This document shows, one piece after another, positions 7,123 to 14,418 of a stretch of 17,784 bases of DNA. Below the pieces are notes generated by a model that was given only the letters and a program-made list of their open reading frames with translations, made no database searches and was not told the DNA's origin. The stretch comes from Armatimonadota bacterium (GTDB lineage Bacteria; Armatimonadota; Zipacnadia; Zipacnadales; VGFC01). The stretch lies in NCBI GenBank assembly GCA_016869015.1, contig VGFB01000013.1, positions 1-17,784 of the forward strand, in the 5' to 3' direction. A program made the translations under genes and the position numbers. Every line of letters begins with the position of its first letter. Position 1 is the stretch's first letter.

Positions 7123-7965
7123 CTACTCTCCTCGGGCCAGACGCTCAAGGCGCGCGATGCGCTCCTCGAGGGGCGGGTGAGTGCTGAAGAGGTTCAGGAA
7201 CGATCCGGCCCGCAGCGGACTGACGATGAAGAGATGGGCGGTGTTCGGGTCCGCCTGCATGGGGATCGCCTCCGAGGCGCCGCGCAGCTTCGCGAGGGCT
7301 CGGGCCAGGCCCAGCGGGTTGCCCGTCAGCTCGGCGCTCTTCGCGTCGGCGGCGTATTCGCGCGAGCGCGAGATGGCCATCTGGATGAGAGCTGCCGCAA
7401 TGGGCGCCACGATCAGGAGCGCCAGGGCCTCCAGCCCACCGCCCCGGCGCCGACCGTCTCCCCCGAAGAAGAGGCTGCTGTAAGCGAAGATGCGGACGAG
7501 GATCAGCAGCGCGCCCGCGAGCGTGGCGGCCATCGCGCTGATCAGCACGTCGCGATGCTGGACGTGCGCCAGCTCGTGGGCGAGCACGCCTTCCAGCTCG
7601 TCTTCGGTGAGGATGCGCAGGATGCCGTCCGTCACGGCAACGGCCGCGTGGTCCGGGTTGCGTCCGGTGGCGAAGGCGTTCGGTGAGGGGTTGGGGATGA
7701 TGTAGAGTCGGGGCATGGGAATCCCCGCCCGTTGGGTGAGGCGCCCAACCACCCGATAGAGCCACGGGGCCTCGGCTTCGCTCACCGGCTGCGCGCGGTA
7801 CAGGGCGAGCACGATCTTGTCCGAGAACCAGTAGCTCACGAGGTTCATCACGGCGGCGAGACCCAGGGCGATGTACATCCCTTGCCGACCACCGATAAGG
7901 TGCCCGATCCCAAGGAAGAGGCCGGTGAGCAGCCCCATCAGGAGGACCGTCTTCAAGCCGTTCAT
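7123..7965 (-). CDS. htpX: HtpX-type membrane zinc metalloprotease (M48B)
   Basis: The 280-aa protein starts at ATG 7965. Its length and N-terminus match HtpX, whereas the open frame running back to 8322 is low-complexity and overlaps the divergent gene. HtpX cleaves misfolded inner-membrane proteins with the active site on the cytosolic side. Seen: two N-terminal membrane segments (about 5-22 and 31-47); zinc motif HELAH (130-134); two further hydrophobic segments (about 143-162 and 181-198); and the third ligand Glu203 in SREYAAD. The end is the usual STHPPLEERIARLERL (261-276). GGGG lies about eight bases upstream as a poor ribosome site. The gene is divergent from the DUF4838 gene. Its place at the head of a secreted-glycan gene run may be chance. 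Confidence 0.93.
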   Translation of the reverse strand: MNGLKTVLLMGLLTGLFLGIGHLIGGRQGMYIALGLAAVMNLVSYWFSDKIVLALYRAQPVSEAEAPWLYRVVGRLTQRAGIPMPRLYIIPNPSPNAFATGRNPDHAAVAVTDGILRILTEDELEGVLAHELAHVQHRDVLISAMAATLAGALLILVRIFAYSSLFFGGDGRRRGGGLEALALLIVAPIAAALIQMAISRSREYAADAKSAELTGNPLGLARALAKLRGASEAIPMQADPNTAHLFIVSPLRAGSFLNLFSTHPPLEERIARLERLARGE

Positions 7966-8093
7966 CTCGCAGACCCCAGTCGCGTGGTACGTGCGGCTAC
8001 CATCAAGAACGACCAACCGAGGCCCGGGAGCCTCCCGCAGAACCGGCCAGGGGAGCGCGCGGTCCTTGGCGAAGGGTGCGGTGGAGGTGCTCC
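7966..8093. promoter_or_regulatory. Divergent intergenic region between htpX and the DUF4838 gene
   Basis: These 128 bases must carry promoters for both directions. I could not pick convincing -35/-10 pairs. A small GGGAG-C-CTCCC palindrome lies near 8020-8035. GGAGG at 8083-8087 is the ribosome site of the plus-strand gene. Confidence 0.4.
8083..8087 (+). promoter_or_regulatory. Ribosome binding site of the DUF4838 gene
   Basis: GGAGG is six bases before ATG 8094 and favours that start over an ATG 18 bases upstream. Confidence 0.7.
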
Positions 8094-10988
8094 ATGACCC
8101 CACTCCTGCTGTTGTTGCTCGCGAGGCCAACGCCGGCGGTCGACTTTGTGGTCGCCGGCCGGCCGGCCGCCGCGATCGTGACGCCCGACTTCTCGCTGCC
8201 CGTCGTGACCTACGCCGCCGAGGAGTTGGTCTATCACCTGCGGGAGGCGAGCGGCGCGCAAGTGCCTGTGATGCGGGAGTCCGAGGCCCCAGGGCAGGGC
8301 CCGCGCCTCTACCTGGGCTCATGCCGCGCTGCGGCGGCAGCGGGTCTGGACACCGGGGGCCTTCCGCCCAACGGCTTCCGGCTGAAGCTCGTGGGCGAGG
8401 CGTTCTTCCTGCTGGGCGATGACAGCGACGGCCCGGCGGCGGGCGTCTTGCACAACAACCGCACGCGAGTCGGCACGCTCTTCGCGGTCTACGAGTTCCT
8501 CGAGCAGGGGCTGGGCGTGCGATGGCTGTGGCCAGGGAAGCTCGGCGAGTTCATTCCCCAGCAGCCCACGGTTCGCGTCGACGCCTGGGACCAGACCGGC
8601 GCGCCGGCCTTCACCCATGCGCGCTGGCGAGACGGCGGCCCGATCGTGAGCGACCCGCAGGCGTGGTCCTCAGCCGAGGCGCGCAACCGGTTCCTGGAGG
8701 CGCAGGGACAGTGGCTGCGCCGCAACCGGTTCTCCCTCGGCGTGAACCTCGACATTCACCACGCCTTCACCACCTGGTGGGCGAAGCACGGCGAGGCGCA
8801 TCCCGAGTACTTCAACCAGCTGCCGGACGGGGCCCGGCGGCCGGACCCGGCGTACTACGGCGGCGCGGCGGAGCTGGTGGCGATGTGCGTGTCGGAGCCC
8901 GCCTTCCACGAGGCGATCGTGGAGAACTGGACCCGGACACGCAGCCCCGGCGAGCCGTATCTGGACGTCAGCGAGAACGACACTCCGGGCAAGTGCACGT
9001 GTAAGCGGTGCCTCGCGTGGGACGTGCCCGATCCGGACGTCGAGGGGCTCTGGGACGAGCGACTGGCGCGCGCGCGAGCAGACTTCGAGGCCGGGCGAGC
9101 CGACTGGTGGCAGGCGCTCGGGTCGCTGTCGGACCGGTACGCGCGCCACTACCTCGCGGCTCAGGAGGCGGCGCGGCGCGTCGATCCCGAGGCCGTCGTG
9201 CTCGGATTCGCCTATGCCAACTACGTCGCCCCGCCGCGGGAGACGAAGCTCAACGACCACATCGTCGTCGGCATCGTGCCCCCGCTGATGTTCCCCTGGA
9301 CCGAAGCCAAACGCCAGGCCTGCCGCGCCCAGTGGGAGGGCTGGTCGGCGACGGGCGCGCAGCTTCTGCTGCGGCCGAACTACATGCTGGATGGGCACTG
9401 CTTCCCCATCTTTGTGGCCCGGCGCCTCGGCGAGGAGTTCCGCTTCTGCGCCGAACATGGAATGATCGGCACGGACTTCGACTCCCTCACCGGGCAGTAC
9501 GCCACCCAGGGGCCGAACCACTACATGCTCGCCCGGCTCCACGCGCGGCCGGAACTGACCGTCGATCAGGTCCTCGATGAGTACTTCGCCGCGTTCGGCC
9601 CGGCGGAACAGCCGGTGCGCGCCTACTTCGCGCACTGGGAGCGGATCACGGAGGCCTGGGTGGAGGACTCGGAGGATCTGAGCTACTCCTGGTTCGACCG
9701 CGGGGCGCATCGGCTGTTCACCCCGGGGGCGATGCGAGAGGGCGAGCGGCTGCTAGAGGTTGCGTCCGAGGCGGCGCAGGGCAACCGGAGGGCGGAGGAG
9801 CGGGTCGCGTTCCTGGCCGACGGACTGCGCAACGCGAGCCTGACTCTGGAGGCCGCCGCGGCCTGGCGGGGCTATCGCGAGGCCGGCGACATCGCGACGC
9901 TGCGGGCGGCCGTTCGGCGGCTAGACGACCACCGGCGGAGCGCGGAGGATCGCTTCATCGCGAACCCGAGCTACCTGCGGTGGTCGGAGGGGTACAGCTG
10001 GGACCGGGAGCTCCTGCGGCTCATGCCGGCGCCGGGGGAACGGCTCGTCGGTCCGTGGCGTTTCGCCTGGGACCCGCAGCGGCAGGGGGAGGCCGACGGC
10101 TGGGCTGCCGAGGACTTCGACGATGCGGCGTGGGCCGAGATCGGGACCGAGGGGCCCTGGGAGCAGACACCCGTCGGCCGACAGTGGGAAGCCGAGCACG
10201 GCGCGTCCTACGATGGCGTGGCCTGGTACCGGACCGCGTTCGCGGCGCCGGCTGACCCGGCGCGGCCCGGGGTGCGGCTCGTGTTCGGCGCGGTTGACGA
10301 GGCGTGCTCGGTGTGGCTCAACGGGACGCGACTCCTCGAGCGTCCCTATCCGCACCAGGGTAACCCGGAGTCGTGGCAGGAGGCCTTCGAGGTCGACATC
10401 GCCGCCGCGGTGCGCTACGACCGACTGAACGTCCTCGCGGTGCGCGTGGAGGACAACTCCGGCGCCGGCGGCATCTGGCGGCCGGTGTGGCTGCTGCGGT
10501 CGGCCGCGCCCGCCGGAGCCGACAACCTTCTGCCTGACGGCGGTTTCGAGGAGCCGGGCGACGCCTGGAAGCGGAGCATCATGTGCGGCGAGTTTGCGTA
10601 CGAGCTCGATGCGACCCAACCCCGCAGCGGCGGTCGTTCGGGGAAGCTGACCTGCTCCGCGCTCGGGGCCCCGGAGGTCGAGGCGACGATGCGCACGCGC
10701 GTGTGGGGCCGCTGGTACACGGGCGCCATCGCGGTCGACCCGGCCCGGACCTACCGCCTGCGACTCTGGGCGAAGACGAGCCGGGACTTCGCCGGCAAAC
10801 TGGCGATCTGGGTTACGGGCACGACCGACGGGACCACCGCGCGCAACGTCCTCAACACCGAGGGGCTCTGGCAGGAGATCCTCGTCGAGGGGCTCCGCCC
10901 GACCGGCGATGCGGTCGGCGTGTACCTTAACCTGATGGACGGGACGGGCACCGCGTGGTTCGACGATGTCGAACTCATCACCGAGTGA
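8094..10988 (+). CDS. Secreted DUF4838 (GH163-related) protein with GH2-type jelly roll and CBM4/9-like domain
   Basis: The 964-aa protein has a short, very hydrophobic N-terminus (MTPLLLLLLARPTPAV) that is a plausible signal peptide. Residues 17-165 look like the alpha-glucuronidase-type N-terminal domain (YAAEELVYHLREASGAQVPV, RLYLGS, GTLFAVYEFLEQGLGVRWLWPG). Residues 190-540 match the DUF4838 core: HPEYF (236-240), the signature VSENDTPGKCTCKRCLAW (292-309) and FAYANY (372-377). A family member from gut Bacteroides is an endo-beta-N-acetylglucosaminidase (GH163), but substrate transfer to this protein is inference. Residues 648-803 form a GH2 sugar-binding jelly roll close to that of the HEAT protein (YDGVAWYRTAF, FGAVDE, VWLNGTRL, GAGGIWRP). 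Residues 810-964 form a CBM4/9-like sandwich (NLLPDGGFEE to AWFDDVEL). The gene stands alone on the plus strand and ends at a hairpin. Confidence 0.85.
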   Translation: MTPLLLLLLARPTPAVDFVVAGRPAAAIVTPDFSLPVVTYAAEELVYHLREASGAQVPVMRESEAPGQGPRLYLGSCRAAAAAGLDTGGLPPNGFRLKLVGEAFFLLGDDSDGPAAGVLHNNRTRVGTLFAVYEFLEQGLGVRWLWPGKLGEFIPQQPTVRVDAWDQTGAPAFTHARWRDGGPIVSDPQAWSSAEARNRFLEAQGQWLRRNRFSLGVNLDIHHAFTTWWAKHGEAHPEYFNQLPDGARRPDPAYYGGAAELVAMCVSEPAFHEAIVENWTRTRSPGEPYLDVSENDTPGKCTCKRCLAWDVPDPDVEGLWDERLARARADFEAGRADWWQALGSLSDRYARHYLAAQEAARRVDPEAVVLGFAYANYVAPPRETKLNDHIVVGIVPPLMFPWTEAKRQACRAQWEGWSATGAQLLLRPNYMLDGHCFPIFVARRLGEEFRFCAEHGMIGTDFDSLTGQYATQGPNHYMLARLHARPELTVDQVLDEYFAAFGPAEQPVRAYFAHWERITEAWVEDSEDLSYSWFDRGAHRLFTPGAMREGERLLEVASEAAQGNRRAEERVAFLADGLRNASLTLEAAAAWRGYREAGDIATLRAAVRRLDDHRRSAEDRFIANPSYLRWSEGYSWDRELLRLMPAPGERLVGPWRFAWDPQRQGEADGWAAEDFDDAAWAEIGTEGPWEQTPVGRQWEAEHGASYDGVAWYRTAFAAPADPARPGVRLVFGAVDEACSVWLNGTRLLERPYPHQGNPESWQEAFEVDIAAAVRYDRLNVLAVRVEDNSGAGGIWRPVWLLRSAAPAGADNLLPDGGFEEPGDAWKRSIMCGEFAYELDATQPRSGGRSGKLTCSALGAPEVEATMRTRVWGRWYTGAIAVDPARTYRLRLWAKTSRDFAGKLAIWVTGTTDGTTARNVLNTEGLWQEILVEGLRPTGDAVGVYLNLMDGTGTAWFDDVELITE

Positions 10989-10996
10989 AAGGACAA

Positions 10997-11021
10997 GCCC
11001 GGCGCACTGCCTCCGCCGGGC
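10997..11021. terminator. Bidirectional hairpin between convergent genes
   Basis: GCCCGGCG (10997-11004) pairs perfectly with CGCCGGGC (11014-11021) around a 9-nt loop. It lies 8 bases after the DUF4838 stop and 36 bases after the htrA stop. There is no clear U-tract on the plus side. The minus side is followed by the T-richer TTGTCCTTT. Confidence 0.6.
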
Positions 11022-11057
11022 CCTCGCATTGTGTCCGCAACGCCGCCTCCACGCCCG

Positions 11058-12581
11058 CTACCCCGCCAGCTCCACATCCACGGTGATCATCTGGCGCTCG
11101 CCGGTCTCGTCCTGCCGTTCGACGCGGAGGATCACGTACTTCTCGTGGTTCTTGCGGGCCTCGTCGATCGTCTTCGTGACATCCTCGACCTTGCTGACCT
11201 CGGTCCGATTGGCCTTGCGGATCACGTCGCCGGGCTCAAGGCCGCTGTCGGCGGCAACGCTGTCCGGCGCCACCTGGGCGATGTAGACGCCCTCGTTGGC
11301 CGGCAGCTTGCGCTGGGCCGCCACCTCCGGCGTGATCTGCGCCAGGCCCATGCCCAGCTGCGATCCGGGCTCCGCCTTGGGCTCCGGCTTGGGGCCGCCG
11401 TCGTTCGCGAAGCTCGCCGGCATGTCGCCCAGCTTCACGGTCAGCCTCTCCGCCTTGCGGTTGCGCACCACGTCCAGCGTCAGTCCCTCCCCGGGCCGAC
11501 GGTTCGCCACCGTCTGCTGTAGGTCCCAGCTGTCCTTCACCGACCTGCCGTCCACTCGGACCACCACGTCCTCCTCCCGCAGGCCGCCGGCGGCGCCCGG
11601 TCCGTCCTCGCGGACGGTCTCGATCAGCGCGCCGCCGTCCGGCGCGCCATAGGCGTCTCTCAGGTTGCCGTCGAGGTCACGGATCGTCACCCCGAGCCAG
11701 CCGCGCACCACCTGGCCCTCGGCCTTCAGGCGCGGGATGACCTGCTGGACCGTCGCGGCCGGAATCGCGAAGCCGATGCCGATGTTCCCGGGCGCGCCCG
11801 GGGAGAGGATCGCGACGTTCACACCGATGACGCGGCCCTGGAGATCGACCAGCGGCCCACCGCTGTTGCCGGGGTTGATCGAGGCATCGGTCTGGAGGAT
11901 GTCGCCCATGCGGAAGCGGGCATCGCCGGAGTCGATCATGCGGCCCTTGGCGCTCACCACGCCGACCGTCACGGTCTGCTCGAGCTCGAAGGGAGATCCC
12001 ACCGCCATCACCCACTCGCCGACCTTGAGCCCCGCCGAATCGCCGACGGCGAGCGTCGGGAGCTTGCGCCCCGCATCGATCTTGAGCAGGGCGAGCTCGG
12101 TGCGAGGGTCGGAGCCGACCAGGCGCGCCTCGTACTGCCGGTCCTCGGTTCCGTTGTCGTAGAGCTTGACGCGGATGTCGGTGGCGTCCTTGACTACATG
12201 CGCATTCGTGACGATGTACCCGTCGTCGGAGTAGACCCAGCCGGAGCCCAGCGCCCGACCGGGCAGTGGCCCGCCGGGTCCTCCCTCGCCGGGCATCCCA
12301 AACCGCCGGAAGAACGGTTGCAGCTCCGGGGGCATGTCGGCCGGAGGACCGCTCGGGGTCGTGCTCTTGGTGAAGATGCTGACGACCGCCGGCTTGGTGC
12401 TCTCGGCGATCTGCGGGAGCGTCTTGTTCAACTGCAGGGCGTCGGTTGTCGGGCCGGTCTCGGGTGGAGCGGCCGTTGCTTGATAGCCGTACAGGGCGAG
12501 GAGTGTCGCCAACATCCCGACCATCAGGCTCAGCAGCACGATCGAGGTGTGACTGTGCGTGTGTCCCTCTCGAACCTTCAT
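11058..12581 (-). CDS. htrA: HtrA/DegP-type serine protease with two PDZ domains
   Basis: The 507-aa envelope protease starts at ATG 12581, preceded by GGGAG. One hydrophobic segment (about 13-33) follows a His-rich N-terminus and could be an uncleaved anchor or a signal ending near ATAAP. The chymotrypsin-like domain spans about 52-285: HIS in TNAHVV (His128), the nucleophile in NPGNSGGP (Ser240). The position of the triad aspartate (E. coli DegP Asp135, in DPRSDIA) reads DPRTELA here, so Glu162 replaces Asp. PDZ1 covers about 290-385 and PDZ2 about 408-500, joined by a Pro/Glu/Lys linker (396-408). HtrA proteases degrade or sense misfolded envelope proteins. The gene follows an ECF sigma factor and a T2SF-domain gene on the same strand after 139 bases, a layout reminiscent of DegS acting on sigmaE. 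Confidence 0.93.
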   Translation of the reverse strand: MKVREGHTHSHTSIVLLSLMVGMLATLLALYGYQATAAPPETGPTTDALQLNKTLPQIAESTKPAVVSIFTKSTTPSGPPADMPPELQPFFRRFGMPGEGGPGGPLPGRALGSGWVYSDDGYIVTNAHVVKDATDIRVKLYDNGTEDRQYEARLVGSDPRTELALLKIDAGRKLPTLAVGDSAGLKVGEWVMAVGSPFELEQTVTVGVVSAKGRMIDSGDARFRMGDILQTDASINPGNSGGPLVDLQGRVIGVNVAILSPGAPGNIGIGFAIPAATVQQVIPRLKAEGQVVRGWLGVTIRDLDGNLRDAYGAPDGGALIETVREDGPGAAGGLREEDVVVRVDGRSVKDSWDLQQTVANRRPGEGLTLDVVRNRKAERLTVKLGDMPASFANDGGPKPEPKAEPGSQLGMGLAQITPEVAAQRKLPANEGVYIAQVAPDSVAADSGLEPGDVIRKANRTEVSKVEDVTKTIDEARKNHEKYVILRVERQDETGERQMITVDVELAG

Positions 12582-12720
12582 CTTGTCGTTCTCCCAAAGC
12601 TACACGCGGCCGCCCCCGGTGGTGGGCCGCGAAGGGGTTCTCCCTCCCCCTGGTGTCATTGACGCCTTGCGGTACCGGATTGTTCGCCGCGAACGCCGCT
12701 CGCAGCCCGGCTCTCGGACG
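12582..12720 (-). other. Spacer between the T2SF-domain gene and htrA
   Basis: These 139 bases hold no gene. They include the 13-nt palindrome GTTCGCCGCGAAC at 12682-12694, a possible weak terminator or binding site, and a C-rich and G-rich stretch near 12605-12655. No clear promoter hexamers were seen, so it is open whether htrA is read from the sigma operon. Confidence 0.4.
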
Positions 12721-13476
12721 CTACGCCCGAGCCTCCAACTGAAGAGCCAGCACGGCGGTGAGTTGCAGGGCCAGGTTCCGTTCGAGCAGCAAGGCGGCCT
12801 TATCGAGCGTCCGCTCCAGCGTCCCGCACTCCTCGCCGACTGCCACCAGCTGCACGGTGAAGGGCGACATGCCCGCCGCTGACAGCTCATCAGCCAGCGC
12901 CCTCCCCGCCCGTGCGGCGCCGTCCAGGCCGGAAGCCAGCGTCTCGCCGCCCTCCGGGTACACCTGCTCGGTTGCCACGCGCAGCGACTGAATGAGCGGC
13001 ACTCCGCTGCCAAGCATCATCCCCAACATCCGGCACCAGGTCATCTCGCGCACCCGGCCGTCCAGGTCCGGGATCGCCACCCGAAGCTGGGCCTCGTACT
13101 CTTCGCGCGACACCGGCCATCGACCGACCTGGTTCAGCAGATAGTACATGTCGCATCGCGCGCGGAACTCGATGTCCTGCTCGAGCCAGTCGGCCCAGAC
13201 GGCGAAGGTCTCGTCCAGCACCCCCCCAACCTCGCCGGCGCGACACAGTCCGACACTCAGGCGGTTGAACACCTCGGGGTGGTCGGCCATGGCTTGGGAC
13301 AGCATGTCGCCCGCCGACACGCGAGCCAGCAGCTCACGGGTGATGGTCGCCAAGGGCTCCTCGGCGGACTGCGCAAGTCCCTCCAGGCATCGGGCGAGAC
13401 TGACCCCGGCGTTGATGAGGGTGGAGAACTGCCGCGCCCACGCGGCCAGGGCAAAGGGGGCAACGGTGCCACTCAC
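12721..13476 (-). CDS. Soluble tandem T2SF-domain protein (GspF/PilC-like without membrane segments)
   Basis: The 251-aa protein contains two copies of the type II secretion F domain. Copy 1 spans about 13-100 (FSTLINAGVSLARCLEGLA, GDMLSQAMADHPEVF, GLCRAGEVGGVLDETF). Copy 2 spans about 147-238 (RMLGMMLGSGVPLIQSLRVA, LVAVGEECGTLERTLDKAA). GspF and PilC are about 400 aa with three membrane helices. Here the linker (101-145) is charged and no C-terminal helix follows, so the protein should be cytosolic. The start is GTG 13476, whose GTG overlaps the sigma-factor stop as GTGA, with GGAGG nine bases upstream. A GTG at 13482 is only three bases from that site. Coupling to an ECF sigma factor, with no pilus or secretion genes near, suggests a regulatory partner such as an anti-sigma or scaffold. 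That is inference. Domain identity is fairly sure. Confidence 0.8.
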   Translation of the reverse strand: MSGTVAPFALAAWARQFSTLINAGVSLARCLEGLAQSAEEPLATITRELLARVSAGDMLSQAMADHPEVFNRLSVGLCRAGEVGGVLDETFAVWADWLEQDIEFRARCDMYYLLNQVGRWPVSREEYEAQLRVAIPDLDGRVREMTWCRMLGMMLGSGVPLIQSLRVATEQVYPEGGETLASGLDGAARAGRALADELSAAGMSPFTVQLVAVGEECGTLERTLDKAALLLERNLALQLTAVLALQLEARA

Positions 13477-14063
13477 GGACACTCACCTCCCAGGTATTGG
13501 TCTCCGAGGTGCTGCAGGTACTCGAGGATGCGCCGCTCTTCCAGCAGGGACCGCAGGCGTCCCCTCGCTCGGTGCAGCCGACCGACGATGGTCGTCTCCG
13601 CCACACCCAGGAACTCCGCGATCTCCCGGTAGCGGCAGCCCTGCACGTGCATGAGGAAGGCGAGGCGGTTGTTCTCGGGGAGTTGAGCCAGCGCTGAGGC
13701 GATCTCGCGCGCCAGTTGCCGTCGCGTGACCTCCTCGAACGTGCCCAGCCCTGGCAGCCTCTCGGCGGACGCCAGGTCGGCATGCGCCGGCATCAGGCGG
13801 CGGACCCACGAGCGGCAGCAGTTCAGCGCGATCTGCCGCAGCCACTGCGGGAAGGCCTCGGGGTCCCGGAGACTGCCCCAAGCGGCGTGGGCCTTGAGCA
13901 GCGCTTCCTGGGTGAGGTCCTCGGCGACGTCGAAGTCCCGCGTCCGGTCGAAGCACAAGGCACACACGCCGGGCCGGTAGCGCCGGGCCAACTCGTCGAA
14001 GGCCCGGTCATCTCCGGCCCGCACGGCGGAGGCCGCATCGTGGCACAGGGTCGCTCTGGGCAT
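13473..14063 (-). CDS. ECF-type RNA polymerase sigma-70 factor
   Basis: The 196-aa protein starts at ATG 14063, with GGTGAG six bases upstream. Region 2 lies at about 22-90: FDELARRYRPGVCALCF, DVAEDLTQEALLKAHAAW (the conserved -10-recognition helix), then PEAFPQWLRQIALNCCRSWVRR. Region 4 lies at about 122-172: LPENNRLAFLMHVQGCRYREIAEFLGV followed by the helix-turn-helix ETTIVGRLHRARGRLR. A short tail (173-196) with LEYLQHLGDQYLGG follows region 4. It has the two-domain form of ECF factors, which read dedicated promoters and are usually held by a co-transcribed anti-sigma. Here the coupled partner is the T2SF-domain gene instead. The 13-bp inverted repeat 26-92 bases upstream is a candidate autoregulatory site. 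Confidence 0.93.
   Translation of the reverse strand: MPRATLCHDAASAVRAGDDRAFDELARRYRPGVCALCFDRTRDFDVAEDLTQEALLKAHAAWGSLRDPEAFPQWLRQIALNCCRSWVRRLMPAHADLASAERLPGLGTFEEVTRRQLAREIASALAQLPENNRLAFLMHVQGCRYREIAEFLGVAETTIVGRLHRARGRLRSLLEERRILEYLQHLGDQYLGGECP
13486..13490 (-). promoter_or_regulatory. Ribosome binding site of the T2SF-domain gene, inside the sigma-factor gene
   Basis: GGAGG is nine bases before GTG 13476 and only three before GTG 13482. It favours the start that overlaps the sigma stop as GTGA, a typical coupled arrangement. Confidence 0.6.
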
Positions 14064-14088
14064 GGCCGCTCACCGCGCGCGTGCCTTG

Positions 14089-14155
14089 GAGCGTGTATGA
14101 GTAGGCCACCGCCAACAAGGGTCCCAACGTCTCCACTGCCTTCTCATACACGCTC
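14089..14155. repeat. 13-bp perfect inverted repeat upstream of the sigma factor
   Basis: GAGCGTGTATGAG (14089-14101) and CTCATACACGCTC (14143-14155) are exact reverse complements separated by 41 bases. After one mismatch the pairing extends by four more (AGGC/GCCT). It could be an operator pair, a stem in the sigma-factor leader RNA, or a tiny MITE. Confidence 0.6.
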
Positions 14156-14404
14156 TTACACCCAGTTAGACGCCCGGCGCGCCGGTTCCCTTCTGCCCGA
14201 GTGAGGATTCCGGCTCGCTCACCAGCCCCGCCACCCCGTACCCACGGGCGCGGGGCCACCGCTCACGACCTGGCAACCCAACCGGAGATACCCGACAACC
14301 CATTTGCAGAACTTGACGCACACAACTCGGCCGACAGACGCGGAGGTGCGTGCAACCTCACGGTGAAGCCAGGACCGCGTTGCTTCGCCAGTCCAGCCCG
14401 GGTA

Positions 14405-14409
14405 GGAGG
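14405..14409 (+). promoter_or_regulatory. Ribosome binding site of dppA
   Basis: GGAGG is nine bases before GTG 14419. It supports the GTG start that places the metal ligands at their usual residue numbers. Confidence 0.7.
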
Positions 14410-14418
14410 AGAGAGCAC

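Larger units (their letters stand above)
14064..14418. promoter_or_regulatory. 355-bp divergent intergenic region between sigma factor and dppA
   Basis: There is no protein-like frame. It holds the 13-bp inverted repeat at 14089-14155, a GGCGCGCC-centred palindrome near 14174-14186 (plus strand), a GAGGT-7-ACCTC dyad at 14343-14359, and GGAGG at 14405-14409 as the dppA ribosome site. On the minus strand GGGAACC is followed by CGTCTAA, which resembles ECF promoter elements (GGAAC and GTC), but the spacer is about 11 bases instead of 15-17, so I do not call a promoter. The region must contain promoters for both genes. Confidence 0.5.

Noticed and set aside
7100..7125. Sequence after the htpX stop resembling the tip of the element at 1213-1361
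   Set aside because: It shares TAGTGGTC and a few more bases with the tip, but there is no second arm nearby and the similarity soon ends, so it may be chance.
8150..8172. Short CCGG tandem run
   Set aside because: It lies inside the DUF4838 coding sequence and fits Ala/Gly/Arg codons, which is ordinary for GC-rich DNA.
14160..14200. ECF-type promoter (GGGAACC then CGTCTAA) before the sigma factor
   Set aside because: The spacer is about 11 bases, too short for the usual 15-17, and part of it is a GGCGCGCC palindrome.
14008..14259. Minus-strand 83-codon frame across the sigma-factor upstream region
   Set aside because: It has no ribosome site or motif, and it overlaps the sigma start in another frame.
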